Shown: positions 1-11,503, counted from the first letter of the stretch. The stretch is DNA of 64,000 nucleotides from Archivesica marissinica (GCA_014843695.1 CM026390.1:92120531-92184530), one strand, 5' to 3'. Numbers and translations are program-made. The notes: generated by a model not told the origin, from the letters alone.

Positions 1-118
1 CATCTGTTGATAAGGTATACCAGTGTGACATTATGATTGGTACACCATGTGACTTTAAATGCTCTTCAGGGTAAATGATAGTTAATATGTCCATATATAG
101 AAGTGTAGGACGATTGAT
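1..118. other. Unassigned flank upstream of the first array
   Basis: AT-rich sequence with no open frame of interest. It is probably intron or 5' flank of the KATNIP-like gene. Nothing else can be supported. Confidence 0.4.
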
Positions 119-1905
119 GAGACAGATAGTATGGGGAGAAGTAGCTATAGGACTAAGTGAGGAGACAGATAGTATGGGGAGAAGTAGTTATAGGACAAAG
201 TGAGGAGACAGATAGTATGGGGAGAAGTAGTTATAGGACAAAGTGAGGAGACATATAGTATGGGGAGAAGTAGTTATAGGACTAAGTGAGGAGACAGATA
301 GTATGGGGAGAAGTAGTTATAGGACTAAGTGAGGAGACAGATAGTATGGGGAGAAGTAGTTATAGGACTAAGTGAGGAGACAGATAGTATGGGGAGAAGT
401 AGTTATAGGACTAAGTGAGGAGACAGATAGTATGGGGAGAAGTAGTTATAGGACTAAGTGAGGAGACAGATAGTATGGGGAGAAGTAGTTATAGGACAAA
501 GTGAGGAGACAGATAGTATGGGGAGAAGTAGTTATAGGACTAAGTGAGGAGACAGATAGTATGGGGAGAAGTAGTTATAGGACAAGTGAGGAGACAGATA
601 GTATGGGGAGAAGTAGTTATAGGACTAAGTGAGGAGACAGATAGTATGGGGAGAAGTAGTTATAGGACTAAGTGAGGAGACATATAGTATGGGGAGAAGT
701 AGTTATAGGACTAAGTGAGGAGACAGATAGTATGGGGAGAAGTAGTTATAGGACTAAGTGAGGAGACAGATAGTATGGGGAGAAGTAGTTATAGGACTAA
801 GTGAGGAGACAGATAGTATGGGGAAAAGTAGTTATAGGACTAAGTGAGGAGACAGATAGTATGGGGAGAAGTAGTTATAGGACTAAGTGAGGAGACAGAT
901 AGTATGGGGAGAAGTAGTTATAGGACTAAGTGAGGAGACAGATAGTATGGGGAGAAGTAGTTATAGGACTAAGTGAGGAGACAGATAGTATGGGGAGAAG
1001 TAGTTATAGGACTAAGTGAGGAGACAGATAGTATGGGGAGAAGTAGTTATAGGACTAAGTGAGGAGACAGATAGTATGGGGAGAAGTAGTTATAGGACTA
1101 AGTGAGGAGACAGATAGTATGGGGAAAAGTAGTTATAGGACTAAGTGAGGAGACAGATAGTATGGGGAGAAGTAGTTATAGGACTAAGTGAGGAGACAGA
1201 TAGTATGGGGAGAAGTAGTTATAGGACTAAGTGAGGAGACAGATAGTATGGGGAGAAGTAGTTATAGGACTAAGTGAGGAGACAGATAGTATGGGGAGAA
1301 GTAGTTATAGGACTAAGTGAGGAGACAGATAGTATGGGGAGAAGTAGTTATAGGACTAAGTGAGGAGACAGATAGTATGGGGAGAAGTAGTTATAGGAAA
1401 GTGAGGAGACAGATAGTATGGGGAGAAGTAGTTATAGGACTAAGTGAGGAGAGAGATAGTATGGGGAGAAGTAGTTATAGGACTAAGTGAGGAGACAGAT
1501 AGTATGGGGAGAAGTAGCTATAGGACTAAGTGAGGAGACAGATAATATGGGGAGAAGTAGCTATAGGACTAAGTGAGGAGACAGATAGTATGGGGAGAAG
1601 TAGTTATATGACAAAGTGAGGGGACAGATTGTATGCGGAGAAGTAGTTATAGGACTAAGTGAGGAGACAAATAGTATGGGGAGAAGTAGTTATAGGACAA
1701 AGTGAGGAGAGATATAGTATGGGGAGAAGTAGCTAAGTAGCTATAGGACTAAGTGAGGAGAGAGATAGTATGGGGAGAAGTAGTTATAGGACAAAGTGAG
1801 GAGACAGATAGTATGGGGAGAAGTAGTTATAGGACTAAGTGAGGAGACAGATAGTATGGGGAGAAGTAGTTATAGGACTAAGTGAGGAGAGAGATAGTAT
1901 TGGGA
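119..1905. repeat. 43-bp minisatellite, about 41 copies
   Basis: Units contain gagacagatagtatgggga and recur every 43 bases (starts at 121 and 164). Most differ by one or two substitutions (cagata/catata, ggacta/ggacaa) and a few by small indels. Divergence rises toward the right end (1600-1905), the usual pattern for an array that turns over in its interior. No reading frame of interest runs through it. Confidence 0.95.
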
Positions 1906-1951
1906 GAGTTGAGAGTTAAAAACAGCAGTTACTTTAAGATGTGTTGTATTA

Positions 1952-2571
1952 TTAGGCCTTAAAAAAATGGTTTGGTTCGGGTAACATGCCCGAAATTGCT
2001 AGATAGGGTAGGTCTGATTGCTTTCTTTTCTCTATTTATTTATTTTTGGTCGGTAGATGGGGGAAAATGGTTTTGTTTGGGCATTGCTTGGTAGGGTTGG
2101 TCGGGATTCATTTACAAATGTATTTTTTAAAGTGTCATCATGATCATCAAGTTTGTCCATGGTCCGTGGGCGGTTTTTGCCATCGACACCTCTGACAATC
2201 CATCTGGTGTACACTGATATTCTTCTTCGAATTGTGCGAATGTTGTTGTTGGTGAGAAAAGTTTAAAAACACGTCTTTCTGGGGTGTTATGTTGACTGCA
2301 ATGCGTTTTCCAAATATTTATAACCGACAGTTTTATTTTGTCGTTCAGTGTTACAAGACGTACAGGGCGTTCATAGACATATCGTCTTTATGATCGTCTA
2401 CGTGATACTGAGCGAAAAGTAGCGAAAAGTACAATAAAACCCGAAAATGACAAAAAAAAGAAGTTTAACATTTTTTCTTTTTCGGGTCGGTTTCTAAAAA
2501 AAGGCTAGGGACGGCTTGATTATATAGGTAGAGTCGGGTTACCCTAACCAAACCATTTTTCTTAGGCCTTA
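1952..2571. mobile_element. 600-bp non-autonomous DNA transposon with 10-bp target duplication
   Basis: The 10-mer ttaggcctta occurs at 1952-1961 and 2562-2571 and flanks an element (1962-2561) with inverted ends. The left end reads aaaaaatggtttggtt then cgggtaac. The complement of the right end reads gaaaaatggtttggtt then agggtaac. The direct repeat is 9-10 bp and the inverted match is longer than 20 bp, which is typical of Mutator-like elements, but no transposase is present. The superfamily is inference; the terminal structure is seen directly. Confidence 0.75.
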
Positions 2572-2735
2572 CCATACATGTGCATTCATAAACAAATTCT
2601 CTCTATTATTTCACTTACAAATAACTGTACACACTCCATTTTTGTTCATGGATTATGCCAGTATTTCACTTTCTAGCCTGTATTCCTTTACCTTGACATT
2701 TGTAAGCGTTTATAATACCTGTGTTTATTTTTCAG

Positions 2736-2960
2736 AAGTCGTACAGTATGTCTCGTAGTTTGGGTGGTGATGATAATGTGATAGAGGTTCATATGGAAGT
2801 CAAGTCTAACTGGGGTCACTCGATGAGACTGGGTCTAACCGAGCTACAGGTGTATGATCACACCAACAACCTCGTTCCTATCTCAGCCTCCGATGTTAGT
2901 GTACACGGGGCTGAAGAGTGCAAGGGCGGTCTAGATCTTATCTTCAATGGAAAATTTAAG
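2736..2960 (+). CDS. KATNIP: KATNIP exon 1 of visible set: start of first DUF4457-like module
   Basis: The acceptor is ttatttttcag at 2725-2735 and the donor is AAG/gtacaa at 2961. The exon is 225 bases, exactly 75 codons, phase 0 at both ends. It carries the pattern VKSNWGHSMRLGLTELQVYD followed by an IS-containing turn. The same pattern recurs in exon 13 (IRSTWGDKHYVGFTGIEVF), which is direct internal evidence for a duplicated domain. DUF4457 modules are predicted to be beta-rich and occur in KATNIP orthologues from ciliated organisms. An in-frame ATG lies at 2748 but looks internal, because the exon opens with a good polypyrimidine tract and AG rather than an untranslated leader. Initiation here cannot be excluded. 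Confidence 0.85.
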
Positions 2961-3235
2961 GTACAATAAATATTTCTGTTTTTCAGTTATCTACAAGTCA
3001 TATCTATAAAAAATCACGCTTGGGGATTGTAGTTTAGTTTATGCAAATTTATTTGAGCTCGATTGCGAAACACGTTCATTACAACTTTTATTGATCACTG
3101 TCAACCTCATTCCTGATGGAATCCATCGCCACGACAGAGAGAGAAGAGGAATTGAGGAATTTACATGCCTTGCCTAAGGGCACAATCGTAACGGCTAAAA
3201 CTGGACTCTGGGGAATGTATTGGTTCTTGTTTAAA
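2961..3235 (-). mobile_element. 5'-truncated SINE-B remnant (minus strand) inside intron 1
   Basis: From about 3010 to 3205 the complement matches the body and tail of the SINE-B copy at 18395-18640, including the segment around ggatggaattccatcag-like positions and the reversed gggcacaatcgtaacggct at 3179-3197. The tRNA-like head is absent, as expected for a 5'-truncated retroposon. Flanking bases 2961-3009 and 3206-3235 are ordinary intron. Confidence 0.7.
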
Positions 3236-3632
3236 GGGAATTCCATTCCATTGGTTTTTAGTTTATAAGGAATTCCATTCCATTGGTTTTTAGTTTATAA
3301 GGAATTCCATTCCATTGGTTTTTAGTTTATAAGGAATTCCGTTCCATTGGTTTTAGTTTATAAGGAATTCCATTCCATTGGTTTTTAGTTTATAAAGAAT
3401 ACCATTCCATTGGTTTTAGTTATAAGGAATTCCATTCCATTGGTTTTTAGTTTATAAAGAATTCCATTCCATTGGTTTTAGTTATAAGGAATTCCATTCC
3501 ATTGGTTTTTAGTTTATAAAGAATTCCATTCCATTGGTTTTAGTTATAAGGAATTCCATTCCATTGGCTTTTAGTTTATAAGGAATTCCATTCCATTGGC
3601 TTTTAGTTTATAAGAAATTCCATTCCATTGGT
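3236..3632. repeat. 31-32-bp minisatellite in intron 1, about 12 copies
   Basis: Units contain ggaattccattccattggtt followed by a tttagtttataa tail. Length alternates between about 30 and 32 bases through T-run slippage. The array occupies half of the 799-bp intron between exons 1 and 2 and ends 127 bases before the exon 2 acceptor. Confidence 0.92.
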
Positions 3633-3759
3633 TCGTGTTTAGAGGGGATTCACCATATATAGCTTGTAGCTGGAGTGAGACTGATCCATGCATATCTTTG
3701 TTATCTTTCTTATAAATTCCGAAAATTAAAAAACATCTTGATTGTTGTTTTATGACCAG

Positions 3760-3903
3760 ACAAACAAGGAACGGAACATGTGGAGCTGTCGATACCACGC
3801 TAGAAGGCCGGTCGAGTTCATAATCAATGTCCGCAATCCAAAACCGGGGGACGTGTTCTCGCTGTCACGGATGAAAATTTGGAACTATAACAAGAGTATT
3901 GCT
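3760..3903 (+). CDS. KATNIP: KATNIP exon 2: middle of first DUF4457-like module
   Basis: The acceptor is tatgaccag ending at 3759 and the donor is GCT/gtatgt at 3904. The exon is 144 bases, 48 codons, phase 0 at both ends, so it joins exons 1 and 3 without a split codon. The peptide contains MWSCRYHARRPVEFIINVRN and ends in SRMKIWNYNKSIA. The phrase 'kIWNYN' introduces a beta-strand-like segment and is a type of sequence I associate with DUF4457. The upstream open reading (YDQ) is intron read-through and is excluded on the splice evidence. Confidence 0.85.
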
Positions 3904-3944
3904 GTATGTATATACACCTTATTACAACTTCTATAAAATTATGC

Positions 3945-4040
3945 TTAACCCATTCAACACCAAGAAACTGACATGGACTAGTGCATCATATTTTTAGACC
4001 AATAAATTAAAAAGAAAATTACATTTGGACCTGTTCATTT
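3945..4040 (+). mobile_element. One end of a TTAA-flanked MITE
   Basis: The sequence starts ttaacccattcaacaccaag at 3945 and continues in parallel with the reverse complement of 18270-18364 (agaccaataaatta, acatttggacc). TTAA followed by CCC termini is the signature of piggyBac-type ends. Only one end is recognised here, so the copy is broken or truncated within intron 2. Confidence 0.55.
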
Positions 4041-4287
4041 ATTACTTACTTATTTATTATCAATGGGTACTTATTTGTAAAACAATGCTATCAGTTAATT
4101 AACACGATTTTGATAAAAATATCACAATTATCATACCGCAACATCTGGTTTGGGAACAACAGTAAAAACAAAGGATACTAACTAAAAGGACCTATTTACA
4201 TTTTGGGATAAAGCAGACTTTATCTGCCAAGGGAGGTAATAGAAAATTAGAGATGTCTCTCATTAAAAGTGATTACCTTTGTTTCAG

Positions 4288-4969
4288 GATCTTGATATTG
4301 GGGTTAAAGATGTACGGGTATTTGTTGGAACCGAACTAGTTTTTAATGGACCCGTAGAGAAAGGGTGTGGGAACCAAGTGTTTGATTACTGCCATGTGAT
4401 ACCACTAAAACCTCAGGGTGCTCTCAAGAATGGTTCAAACCCTGAAATAGAGGTGGAAAACACTGACTGTGAGAAAGTTCGCCTTTGCAAGAAAGGAGTT
4501 GGTAATGTGAATTCTAGTACCGCGGAGAAGATAAATAGGAAGAAGTTGACTGATGATAAAAGAGAAGAAAAGTTGACTAGAGGTTCTAACAGTAGAGACA
4601 GCATTGAAGTTTCTGTTGATAAAAGTCGAGGACGCCCACCTGTTTCACCTAGAGGCGAACGATCGCCGTCACCAGCTCCACGATTTCCCATCAAGTCTCC
4701 TAGGGAAGGGACGTCTGTCAATCATCGTAGTATTTCTCCACATCCGAGCCAGGATCGTAAAAAAACATTCCGCAGCATCAGTATGTCTTCTCAATCATCT
4801 GCATCATCTGGCGCTGATTCCGCGCCAAGCTCACGACCAACTTCGGGAGTGATAACCCCTACAGAAAAACCAATACGCAGTGAGACTAGGACCCTAAATC
4901 ATGCAGTAATGGGGAGGAATGGCAACCAGGGGTCAGATAGCTTGAGTGAGACCGAAGACTACACAAAAG
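4288..4969 (+). CDS. KATNIP: KATNIP exon 3: end of first DUF4457-like module plus Ser/Pro-rich linker
   Basis: The acceptor is tttgtttcag ending at 4287 and the donor is AAAG/gtagga at 4970. The exon is 682 bases, entering in phase 0 and leaving in phase 1. The first 40 or so residues (DLDIGVKDVRVFVGTELVFN, then VFDYCHVIPL) complete the first DUF4457-like module. After that the sequence becomes charged and low complexity: runs of K/E/R, then a Ser-Pro-Arg segment (RGERSPSPAPRFPIKSPRE) and a Ser-rich stretch with SSQSSASSGADSAPSS. Such tails are usually disordered and phosphorylated (inference). If the intron were retained, the frame would stop at 5008. Confidence 0.85.
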
Positions 4970-5065
4970 GTAGGAAATCCTGTTTATATAGATTGGTGCA
5001 ACCTGCATAATCTAGTGCTTAGAATAAGTAGAGTAGCTTTGTTTGTTTGATCAATGAAAGTCCAC

Positions 5066-5322
5066 CTCCGTGGTCGAGTGGTTACGGTCGCTGACTTGTA
5101 TACCACTGTAACCTATCATCACCGATGGTCACGGGTTCGAGCCCCGCTCAGGCCGTGTCTCATTTATATGAAAAAGTTGGCAGTTTCCTACGGAGGTTGG
5201 TGCACCCAAGTACTGGTTAACCGCTGGAGCCTGCCCAGGAAAGGTGTTGTTAAGTAAACTGCCCGCCGGCGATATAGCCCGAAATGGTGCTGTTGCAGAC
5301 GTAAAACCCGAAATATAACATA
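5066..5322 (+). mobile_element. SINE-D, near full length
   Basis: The head resembles a class II tRNA gene with a long variable arm. An A-box-like gtggtcgagtggtta lies near 5074 and a B-box-like gggttcgagcccc near 5130. The tail contains ctgcccaggaaaggtgttg and ends in an aaatataacat run. Other copies are at 11178, 27784, 40309 and 59142. The copy inserted 95 bases downstream of the exon 3 donor. It is a retroposon head, not a functional tRNA gene. Confidence 0.85.
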
Positions 5323-5365
5323 ATATTGATCAATGAAAGCAATATTATCATGAGTGGTGCTAGCT

Positions 5366-6005
5366 TAGTCTGGGTTCCAGTCTGTCGATTTTTCACTTTT
5401 TAACTTCTGGCAAAATGACAGCCTGGGGAAACTGGATTTCCGATCGTAGCGCCATCTACTTACACCCACTTTTATGAGGGTGTAGATTTGAAGAACGACA
5501 ACTCTTCTCTACAAGATAATATTGCTAAATATAGAAACGGAATTCTATCTGAAATCGCCGAACAGGCACGAATATACACGAATGCTCCCGTAGACTCATT
5601 TACATTGCAAACATATAATGTCCCATTTCTGTGTTATATCGACGAGATGGCGGATTTTAAATATTACATTTAGATGGTAGTGGATCGTTTTGACGTAATT
5701 GAACTAGGACGACTTAAATATTGAGTAAATATGTCAAATCAGATGCACATTGTACTTTTTAAAACTATTTATCGTTCCGTTGACCCGTAAACAATGGCGG
5801 CCAATTATAAAGTTTTATCAACATTGTCACATGCTAATAGGCCTATTAATAGGATTAATGCGAGTCAATAATTACACGGACAATCCCCCACTTTTCCCCA
5901 GGCGTTGATATGATCAGAAGCTCAATACGGCCCAATTAATAGTCTCGGTGTTAAAATATATTTATTTGACTGACCAGGCAAAATATATCGACAATCGCGC
6001 ACTTA
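5366..6005 (+). mobile_element. Long diverged relative of the 159-bp MITE
   Basis: The left end (tagtctgggttccagtctgt at 5366) matches the left end of the MITE at 15669. The segment 5905-5990 (gttgatatgatc, ctcaatacggcccaatt, tatttatttgactga) matches the interior of that MITE. The 15669 copy looks like an internally deleted derivative of this longer sequence. The right terminus here is degraded and no clean target duplication was found. A 61-residue open frame within it (5488-5673) matches nothing I recognise. Confidence 0.6.
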
Positions 6006-6009
6006 GTAT

Positions 6010-6160
6010 AGAGACCAAATACAAACAAATGTCATTTCAGGAGCATGGATGACCGTTATATGAAATCGTACTTTCACTTTTGAAAGTTTGTAGACAACAA
6101 AAAAACTTGTTTATTGATTCAATGTTAGTTTTCGAATGTATTCAGAAGAATTATTGCATC
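6010..6160 (+). repeat. Dispersed repeat shared with 19251-19400
   Basis: Segments such as gaaagtttgtagac and ttcgaatgtattcagaagaa occur in the same order at about 6085-6150 and 19325-19398. The second copy lies inside the TTAA-flanked element at 18931-19467, so this is probably a fragment of the same family. The 6161-6280 stretch that follows is plain intron. Confidence 0.65.
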
Positions 6161-6280
6161 TAGGAATGACTTTCAACTAGTAGAATAACAATCATATTTC
6201 ACCGATTAATTTCTATATTTCATTGGAAAGCATAAAACAAATCATGCATAGAATAACCATGTTACCGGTTACTGTATACT

Positions 6281-9200
6281 TTATCAATCACTGTGCATAG
6301 TGCATGTTCACATGGTCAGCTTTATCAATCACTGTGCATAGTGCATGTTCACAGCTTTATCCATCACTGTTCATAGTGCATGTTCACATGGTCAGCTTTA
6401 TCAATCACTGTGCATAGTGCATGTTCACATGGTCAGCTTTATCCATCACTGTGCATATTGCATGTTCACAGCTTTATCCATCACTGTGCATAGTGCATGT
6501 TCACATGGTCAGCTTTATTCATCACTGTGCATAGTGCATGCTCACATGGTCAGCTTTATCAATCGCTGTGCATAGTGCATGTTCACATGGTCAGCTTTAT
6601 CCATCACTGTGCATAGTGCATGTTCACATGGTCAGCTTTATCCATCACTGTGCATAGTGCATGTTCACATGGTCAGCTTTATCAATCACTGTGCATAGTG
6701 CATGTTCACAGCTTTAGCCATCACTGTTCATATTGCATGTTCACAGCTTTATCCATCACTGTGCATAGTGCATGTGCACAGCTTTATCCATCACTGTGCA
6801 TAGTGCATGTTCACATGGTCAGCTTTATCCATCACTGTGCATAGTGCATGTTCACATGGTCAGCTTTATCCATCACTGTGCATAGTGCATGTTCACATTG
6901 TCAGCTTTATCCATCACTGTGCATAGTGCATGTTCACATGGTCAGCTTTATCCATCACTGTGCATAGTGCATGTTCACAGCTTTATCCATCACTGTTCAT
7001 AGTGCATGTTCACATGGTAAGCTTTATCAATCACTGTGCATAGTGCATGTTCACAGCTTTATCCATCACTGTTCATAGTGCATGTTCACATGGTCAGCTT
7101 TATCAATCACTGTGCATAGTGCATGTTCACATGGTCAGCTTTATCCATCACTGTGCATATTGCATGTTCACAGCTTTATCCATCACTGTGCATAGTGCAT
7201 GTTCACATGGTCAGCTTTATTCATCACTGTGCATAGTGCATGCTCACATGGTCAGCTTTATCAATCGCTGTGCATAGTGCATGTTCACATGGTCAGCTTT
7301 ATCCATCACTGTGCATAGTGCATGTTCACATGGTCAGCTTTATCCATCACTGTGCATAGTGCATGTTCACATGGTCAGCTTTATCAATCACTGTGCATAG
7401 TGCATGTTCACAGCTTTAGCCATCACTGTTCATATTGCATGTTCACAGCTTTATCCATCACTGTGCATAGTGCATGTGCACAGCTTTATCCATCACTGTG
7501 CATAGTGCATGTTCACATGGTCAGCTTTATCCGTCACTGTGCATAGTGCATGTTCACATGGTCAGCTTTATCCATCACTGTGCATAGTGCATGTTCACAT
7601 GGTCAGCTTTATCCATCACTGTGCATAGTGCGTGTTCACATGGTCAGCTTTATCCATCACTGTGCATAGTGCATGTTCACATTGTCAGCTTTATCCATCA
7701 CTGTGCATATTGCATGTTCACATGGTCAGCTTTATCCATCACTGTGCATAGTGCATGTTCACATTGTCAGCTTTATCCATCACTGTGCATAGTGCATGTT
7801 CACATGGTCAGCTTTATCCATCACTGTGCATAGTGCATGTTCACATTGTCAGCTTTATCCATCACTGTGCATAGTGCATGTTCACATGGTCAGCTTTATC
7901 CATCACTGTACATAGTGCATGTTCACATGGTCAGCTTTATCCACCACTGTGCATAGTGCATGTTCACATGGTCAGCTTTATCCATCACTGTGCATAGTGC
8001 ATGTTCACATGGTCAGCTTTATCAATCACTGTGCATAGTGCATGTTCACATGGTCAGCTTTATCAATCACTGTGCATAGTGCATGTTCACAGCTTTATCC
8101 ATCACTGTGCATAGTGCATGTTCACATGGTCAGCTTTATCCATCACTGTTCATATTGCATGTTCACATTGTCAGCTTTATCAATCACTGTGCATAGTGCA
8201 TGTTATGCACAGTGATTGATAAAGCTGACCATGTGAACATGCACTATGCACAGTGATGGATAAAGCTGACCATGTGAACATGCACTGTGCACAGTGATGG
8301 ATAAAGCTGACCATGTGAACATGCACTATGCACAGTGATGGATAAAGCTGACCATGTGAACATGCACTATGCACAGTGATGGATAAAGCTGACCATGTGA
8401 ACATGCACTATGCACAGTGATGGATAAAGCTGACCATGTGAACATGCACTGTGCACAGTGATGGATAAAGCTGACCATGTGAACATGCACCATGCACAGT
8501 GATGGATAAAGCTGACCATGTGAACATGCACTATGCACAGTGATGGATAAAGCTGACCATGTGAACATGCACTATGCACAGTGATGGATAAAGCTGACCA
8601 TGTGAACATGCACTATGCACAGTGATGGATAAAGCTGACCATGTGAACATGCAATATGCACAGTGATGGATAAAGCTGACAATGTGAACATGCAATATGC
8701 ATAGTGATGGATAAAGCTGACCATGTGAACATGCACTATGCACAGTGATTGATAAAGCTGACCATGTGAACATGCACTGTGCATAGTGCATGTTCACATG
8801 GTCAGCTTTATCAATCACTGTGCATAGTGCATGTTCACAGCTTTATCCATCACTGTGCATAGTGCATGTTCACATGGTCAGCTTTATCAATCACTGTGCA
8901 TAGTGCATGTTCACAGCTTTATCCATCACTGTGCATATTGCATGTTCACAGCTTTATCCATCACTGTGCATAGTGCATGTTCACATGGTCAGCTTTATCC
9001 ATCACTGTGCATATTGCATGTTCACAGCTTTATCCATCACTGTGCATAGTGCATGTTCACAGCTTTATCCATCACTGTGCATAGTGCATGTTCACAGCTT
9101 TATCCATCACTGTGCATATTGCATGTTCACAGCTTTATCCATCACTGTGCATAGTGCATGTTCACAGCTTTATCCATCACTGTGCATATTGCATGTTCAC

Positions 9201-9315
9201 AGCTTTATCCATCACTGTGCATATTGCATGTTCACAGCTTTATCCATCACTGTGCATATTGCATGTTCACAGCTTTATCCATCACTGTGCATAGTGCATG
9301 TTCACATGGTCAGTG
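6281..9315. repeat. 41-bp (and 35-bp variant) minisatellite, about 75-80 copies, with an inverted central block
   Basis: Units contain gtgcatgttcacatggtcag and ctttatccatcactgtgcat. A 35-base variant lacks the 6 bases atggtc. The block 8204-8780 is in the opposite orientation, giving two palindromic junctions (near 8199 and 8781). The unit arrangement from 6345-6844 recurs exactly 702 bases later (7047-7546), a higher-order duplication. The short open frames here are repeat artefacts. Confidence 0.95.
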
Positions 9316-9614
9316 AATGTCTCCCGGTAGGTACTAATTACTTATGCAATTCTACGTGATCACTAGATAATGTTTACTGGGTAACTAATGTGTTATATAA
9401 TCTATAAATCGGGATTAGATTGTAGACTTGTGGAAGTCGTGATAGCACAGTGGATGCGCTGTCGCTTCAGGTGCGAAAGGTTCGGAGTTCGAGACACTAT
9501 CTATTATGAAGTCAGTGCACCAGGCAAATGTAATGTATTTTTTAAGCTATTTACAGACATTTAATCGCCAGTGTAATAGATATTTGAACAACATGACAAC
9601 AGAAAATTATACTT
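9316..9614 (+). mobile_element. SINE-B head fragment in otherwise plain intron
   Basis: At 9437-9502 there is a tRNA-like head: gtcgtgatagcacagtggat (A-box region), an anticodon-like hairpin around cgcttcaggtgcg, and a degenerate B box ggagttcgagac. The body does not follow the SINE-B pattern seen at 18395, so the copy is truncated at its 3' side or chimeric. The remaining bases show nothing else. Confidence 0.6.
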
Positions 9615-10507
9615 ACGATTGCATATCTGTAAATAGCTTCAAAATACATTACTATAATTCTGTCCTGTACATGTAATATTAACACACTATTGCATTTCCT
9701 TACATATCTATAAATAGCTTCAAAATACATTACTATAATTCTGTCCTGTACATGTAATGTTAACACACTATTGCATTTCCTTACATATCTATAAATAGCT
9801 TCAAAATACATTACTATAATTCTGTCCTGTACATGTAATATTAACACACTTGCATTTCCTTACATATGTATAAATAGCTTCAAAATACATTACTATAATT
9901 CTGTCCTGTACATGTAATATTAACACGCTATTGCATTTCCTTACATATCTATAAATAGCTTCAAAATACATTACTATAATTCTGTCCTGTACATGTAATG
10001 TTAACACACTATTGCATTTCCTTACATATCTATAAATAGCTTCAAAATACATTACTATAATTCTGTCCTGTACATGTAATGTTAACACACTATTGCATTT
10101 CCTTACATATCTATAAATAGCTTCAAAATACATTACTATAATTCTGTCCTGTACATGTAATATTAACACGCTATTGCATTTCCTTACATATGTATAAATA
10201 GCTTCAAAATACATTACTATAATTCTGTCCTGTACATGTAATATTAACACACTTGCATTTCCTTACATATGTATAAATAGCTTCAAAATACATTACTATA
10301 ATTCTGTCCTGTACATGTAATATTAACACGCTATTGCATTTCCTTACATATGTATAAATAGCTTCAAAATACATTACTATAATTCTGTCCTGTACATGTA
10401 ATATTAACACACTATTGCATTTCCTTACATATCTATAAATAGCTTCAAAATACATTACTATAATTCTGTCCTGTACATGTAATATTAACACGCTATTGCA
10501 TTTCCTT
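9615..10507. repeat. 81-bp minisatellite, about 11 copies
   Basis: Units carry ttctgtcctgtacatgtaat and tagcttcaaaatacattact. Minor variants are atct/atgt and the loss of 'tat' before ttgcatttcc. The 81-base period is a multiple of three, which creates minus-strand open frames of 95-149 residues. These are artefacts. Confidence 0.95.
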
Positions 10508-10648
10508 CACTGAATGTACATTGTATATGCTCTGTTTTGATTAATTTCCTATGAATTTCCTCACTAATGGTATGCAGCTGACATGAACACTGGGATTTCA
10601 CTTACTTCTGCAGCCATTGTGAGCATTTGATAATAATTCATTTTAGGC
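10508..10648. other. Plain intron spacer
   Basis: Unique AT-rich sequence between the 81-bp array and SINE-C. Nothing recognisable. Confidence 0.4.
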
Positions 10649-10865
10649 TGTCCGATTAGCGCAGTGGTTAGTTAGCGTGCTTGCCTCTCACCAATGCAAC
10701 CCGTGTTCGATCCTCGGTGGTCGCCAGATCGGACAGGTGGGTTTTCTCCTGGTACTCCGGTTTCCTCCCACACGAATGACCACATATACGCTTTCATCCG
10801 CGCCAACGAGAGTGATTAATATAAGTTGTTAAAACTTGCTTCGCAATCGTTGTAAAATAAATATA
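10649..10865 (+). mobile_element. SINE-C, near full length
   Basis: The tRNA-like head has ttagcgcagtggttag (A box) and gttcgatcctcgg (B box). The body has gatcggacaggtgggttttc. The tail has gagtgattaatataagttgt and ends in gtaaaataaat. Related copies are at 25672, 35766 and 46945 (minus). The tail is nearly shared with SINE-B. Confidence 0.85.
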
Positions 10866-11177
10866 TAGTATAAAAATTTTTTTTTTAATTTTAATGATCA
10901 AATGTTGCGGTGACTGGGGATGTGAACTGCGCTAATGACGACACATTTTTGTCTAATTTGATATGGTACAGTGTTTGTAATGTCATGAATTTCCAAATAA
11001 AAGAGCTTCATGAATATCTGTTAATCTGAATGACCATGTGTGGCTTGTGGAAGTACAGGGTGTAGCTCCTGATTTGAAACCCAATTCTTCATGTTGGTAA
11101 AAGTTTGTGAAACATGTAATATGTTTCAAGCGCCTCTGCATAGTAACATGTAATAGATTTGTTCTGTACATAATTAC

Positions 11178-11362
11178 GTCCTGCCCAGGAAAGGCGTTGT
11201 TAGGTAAACTGCCCGCCGGCGATATAGCCCAAAATGGTGCTGATGCAGGCGTTAAACCTGAAATATAACATAACATAATTACGTTTAATACCAGTCAATA
11301 AGGATCAAACCCGGGTTGCATTGGTGAGAAGCGAGCACGCTAACCACTGCGCTAATCGGACA
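11178..11362. mobile_element. SINE-D tail followed by minus-strand SINE-C head
   Basis: 11178-11276 matches the SINE-D 3' half on the + strand (ctgcccaggaaaggcgttgt, then aacctgaaatataacat). 11303-11362 is the complement of a SINE-C tRNA-like head (cactgcgctaatcggacag at its right edge). Both are truncated. Two SINE fragments in opposite orientation abut the broken end of a hAT-like MITE. Confidence 0.75.
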
Positions 11363-11370
11363 GTATTTGT

Positions 11371-11503
11371 TAATGGTTTTTTTTTACAATTTTCATACAA
11401 AATCTTGTCCAGTAAGCTACACTGGCCATTGTAAAGCACTCCTTCTCTTCTAATGATGTATTAATGATCATATTGTGTAGTTTAACCCTATTTTTGTGAA
11501 ATG
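11371..11503 (+). mobile_element. Left part of a hAT-like MITE, interrupted
   Basis: It parallels 56755-56905 (caattttcatacaaaat, taaagcactccttct, ttaaccctattt) but its extreme left end is missing. The right part resumes at 13118 after a TTAA-flanked insertion, so the two pieces are one element split by another. Confidence 0.7.

Noticed and set aside
5066..5160. Functional tRNA genes at SINE heads (here and at 13432, 18395, 25122, 40309 and others)
   Set aside because: Each head is followed by a SINE body and tail and recurs many times with mismatches. No free-standing tRNA with a T-run terminator was found.
6281..9315. Possible CRISPR-like or satellite-coded peptide array (MFTWSALSITVHSACSHGQL)
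   Set aside because: There are no unique spacers between units, and the sequence is plainly a eukaryotic minisatellite. The peptides only reflect the unit.
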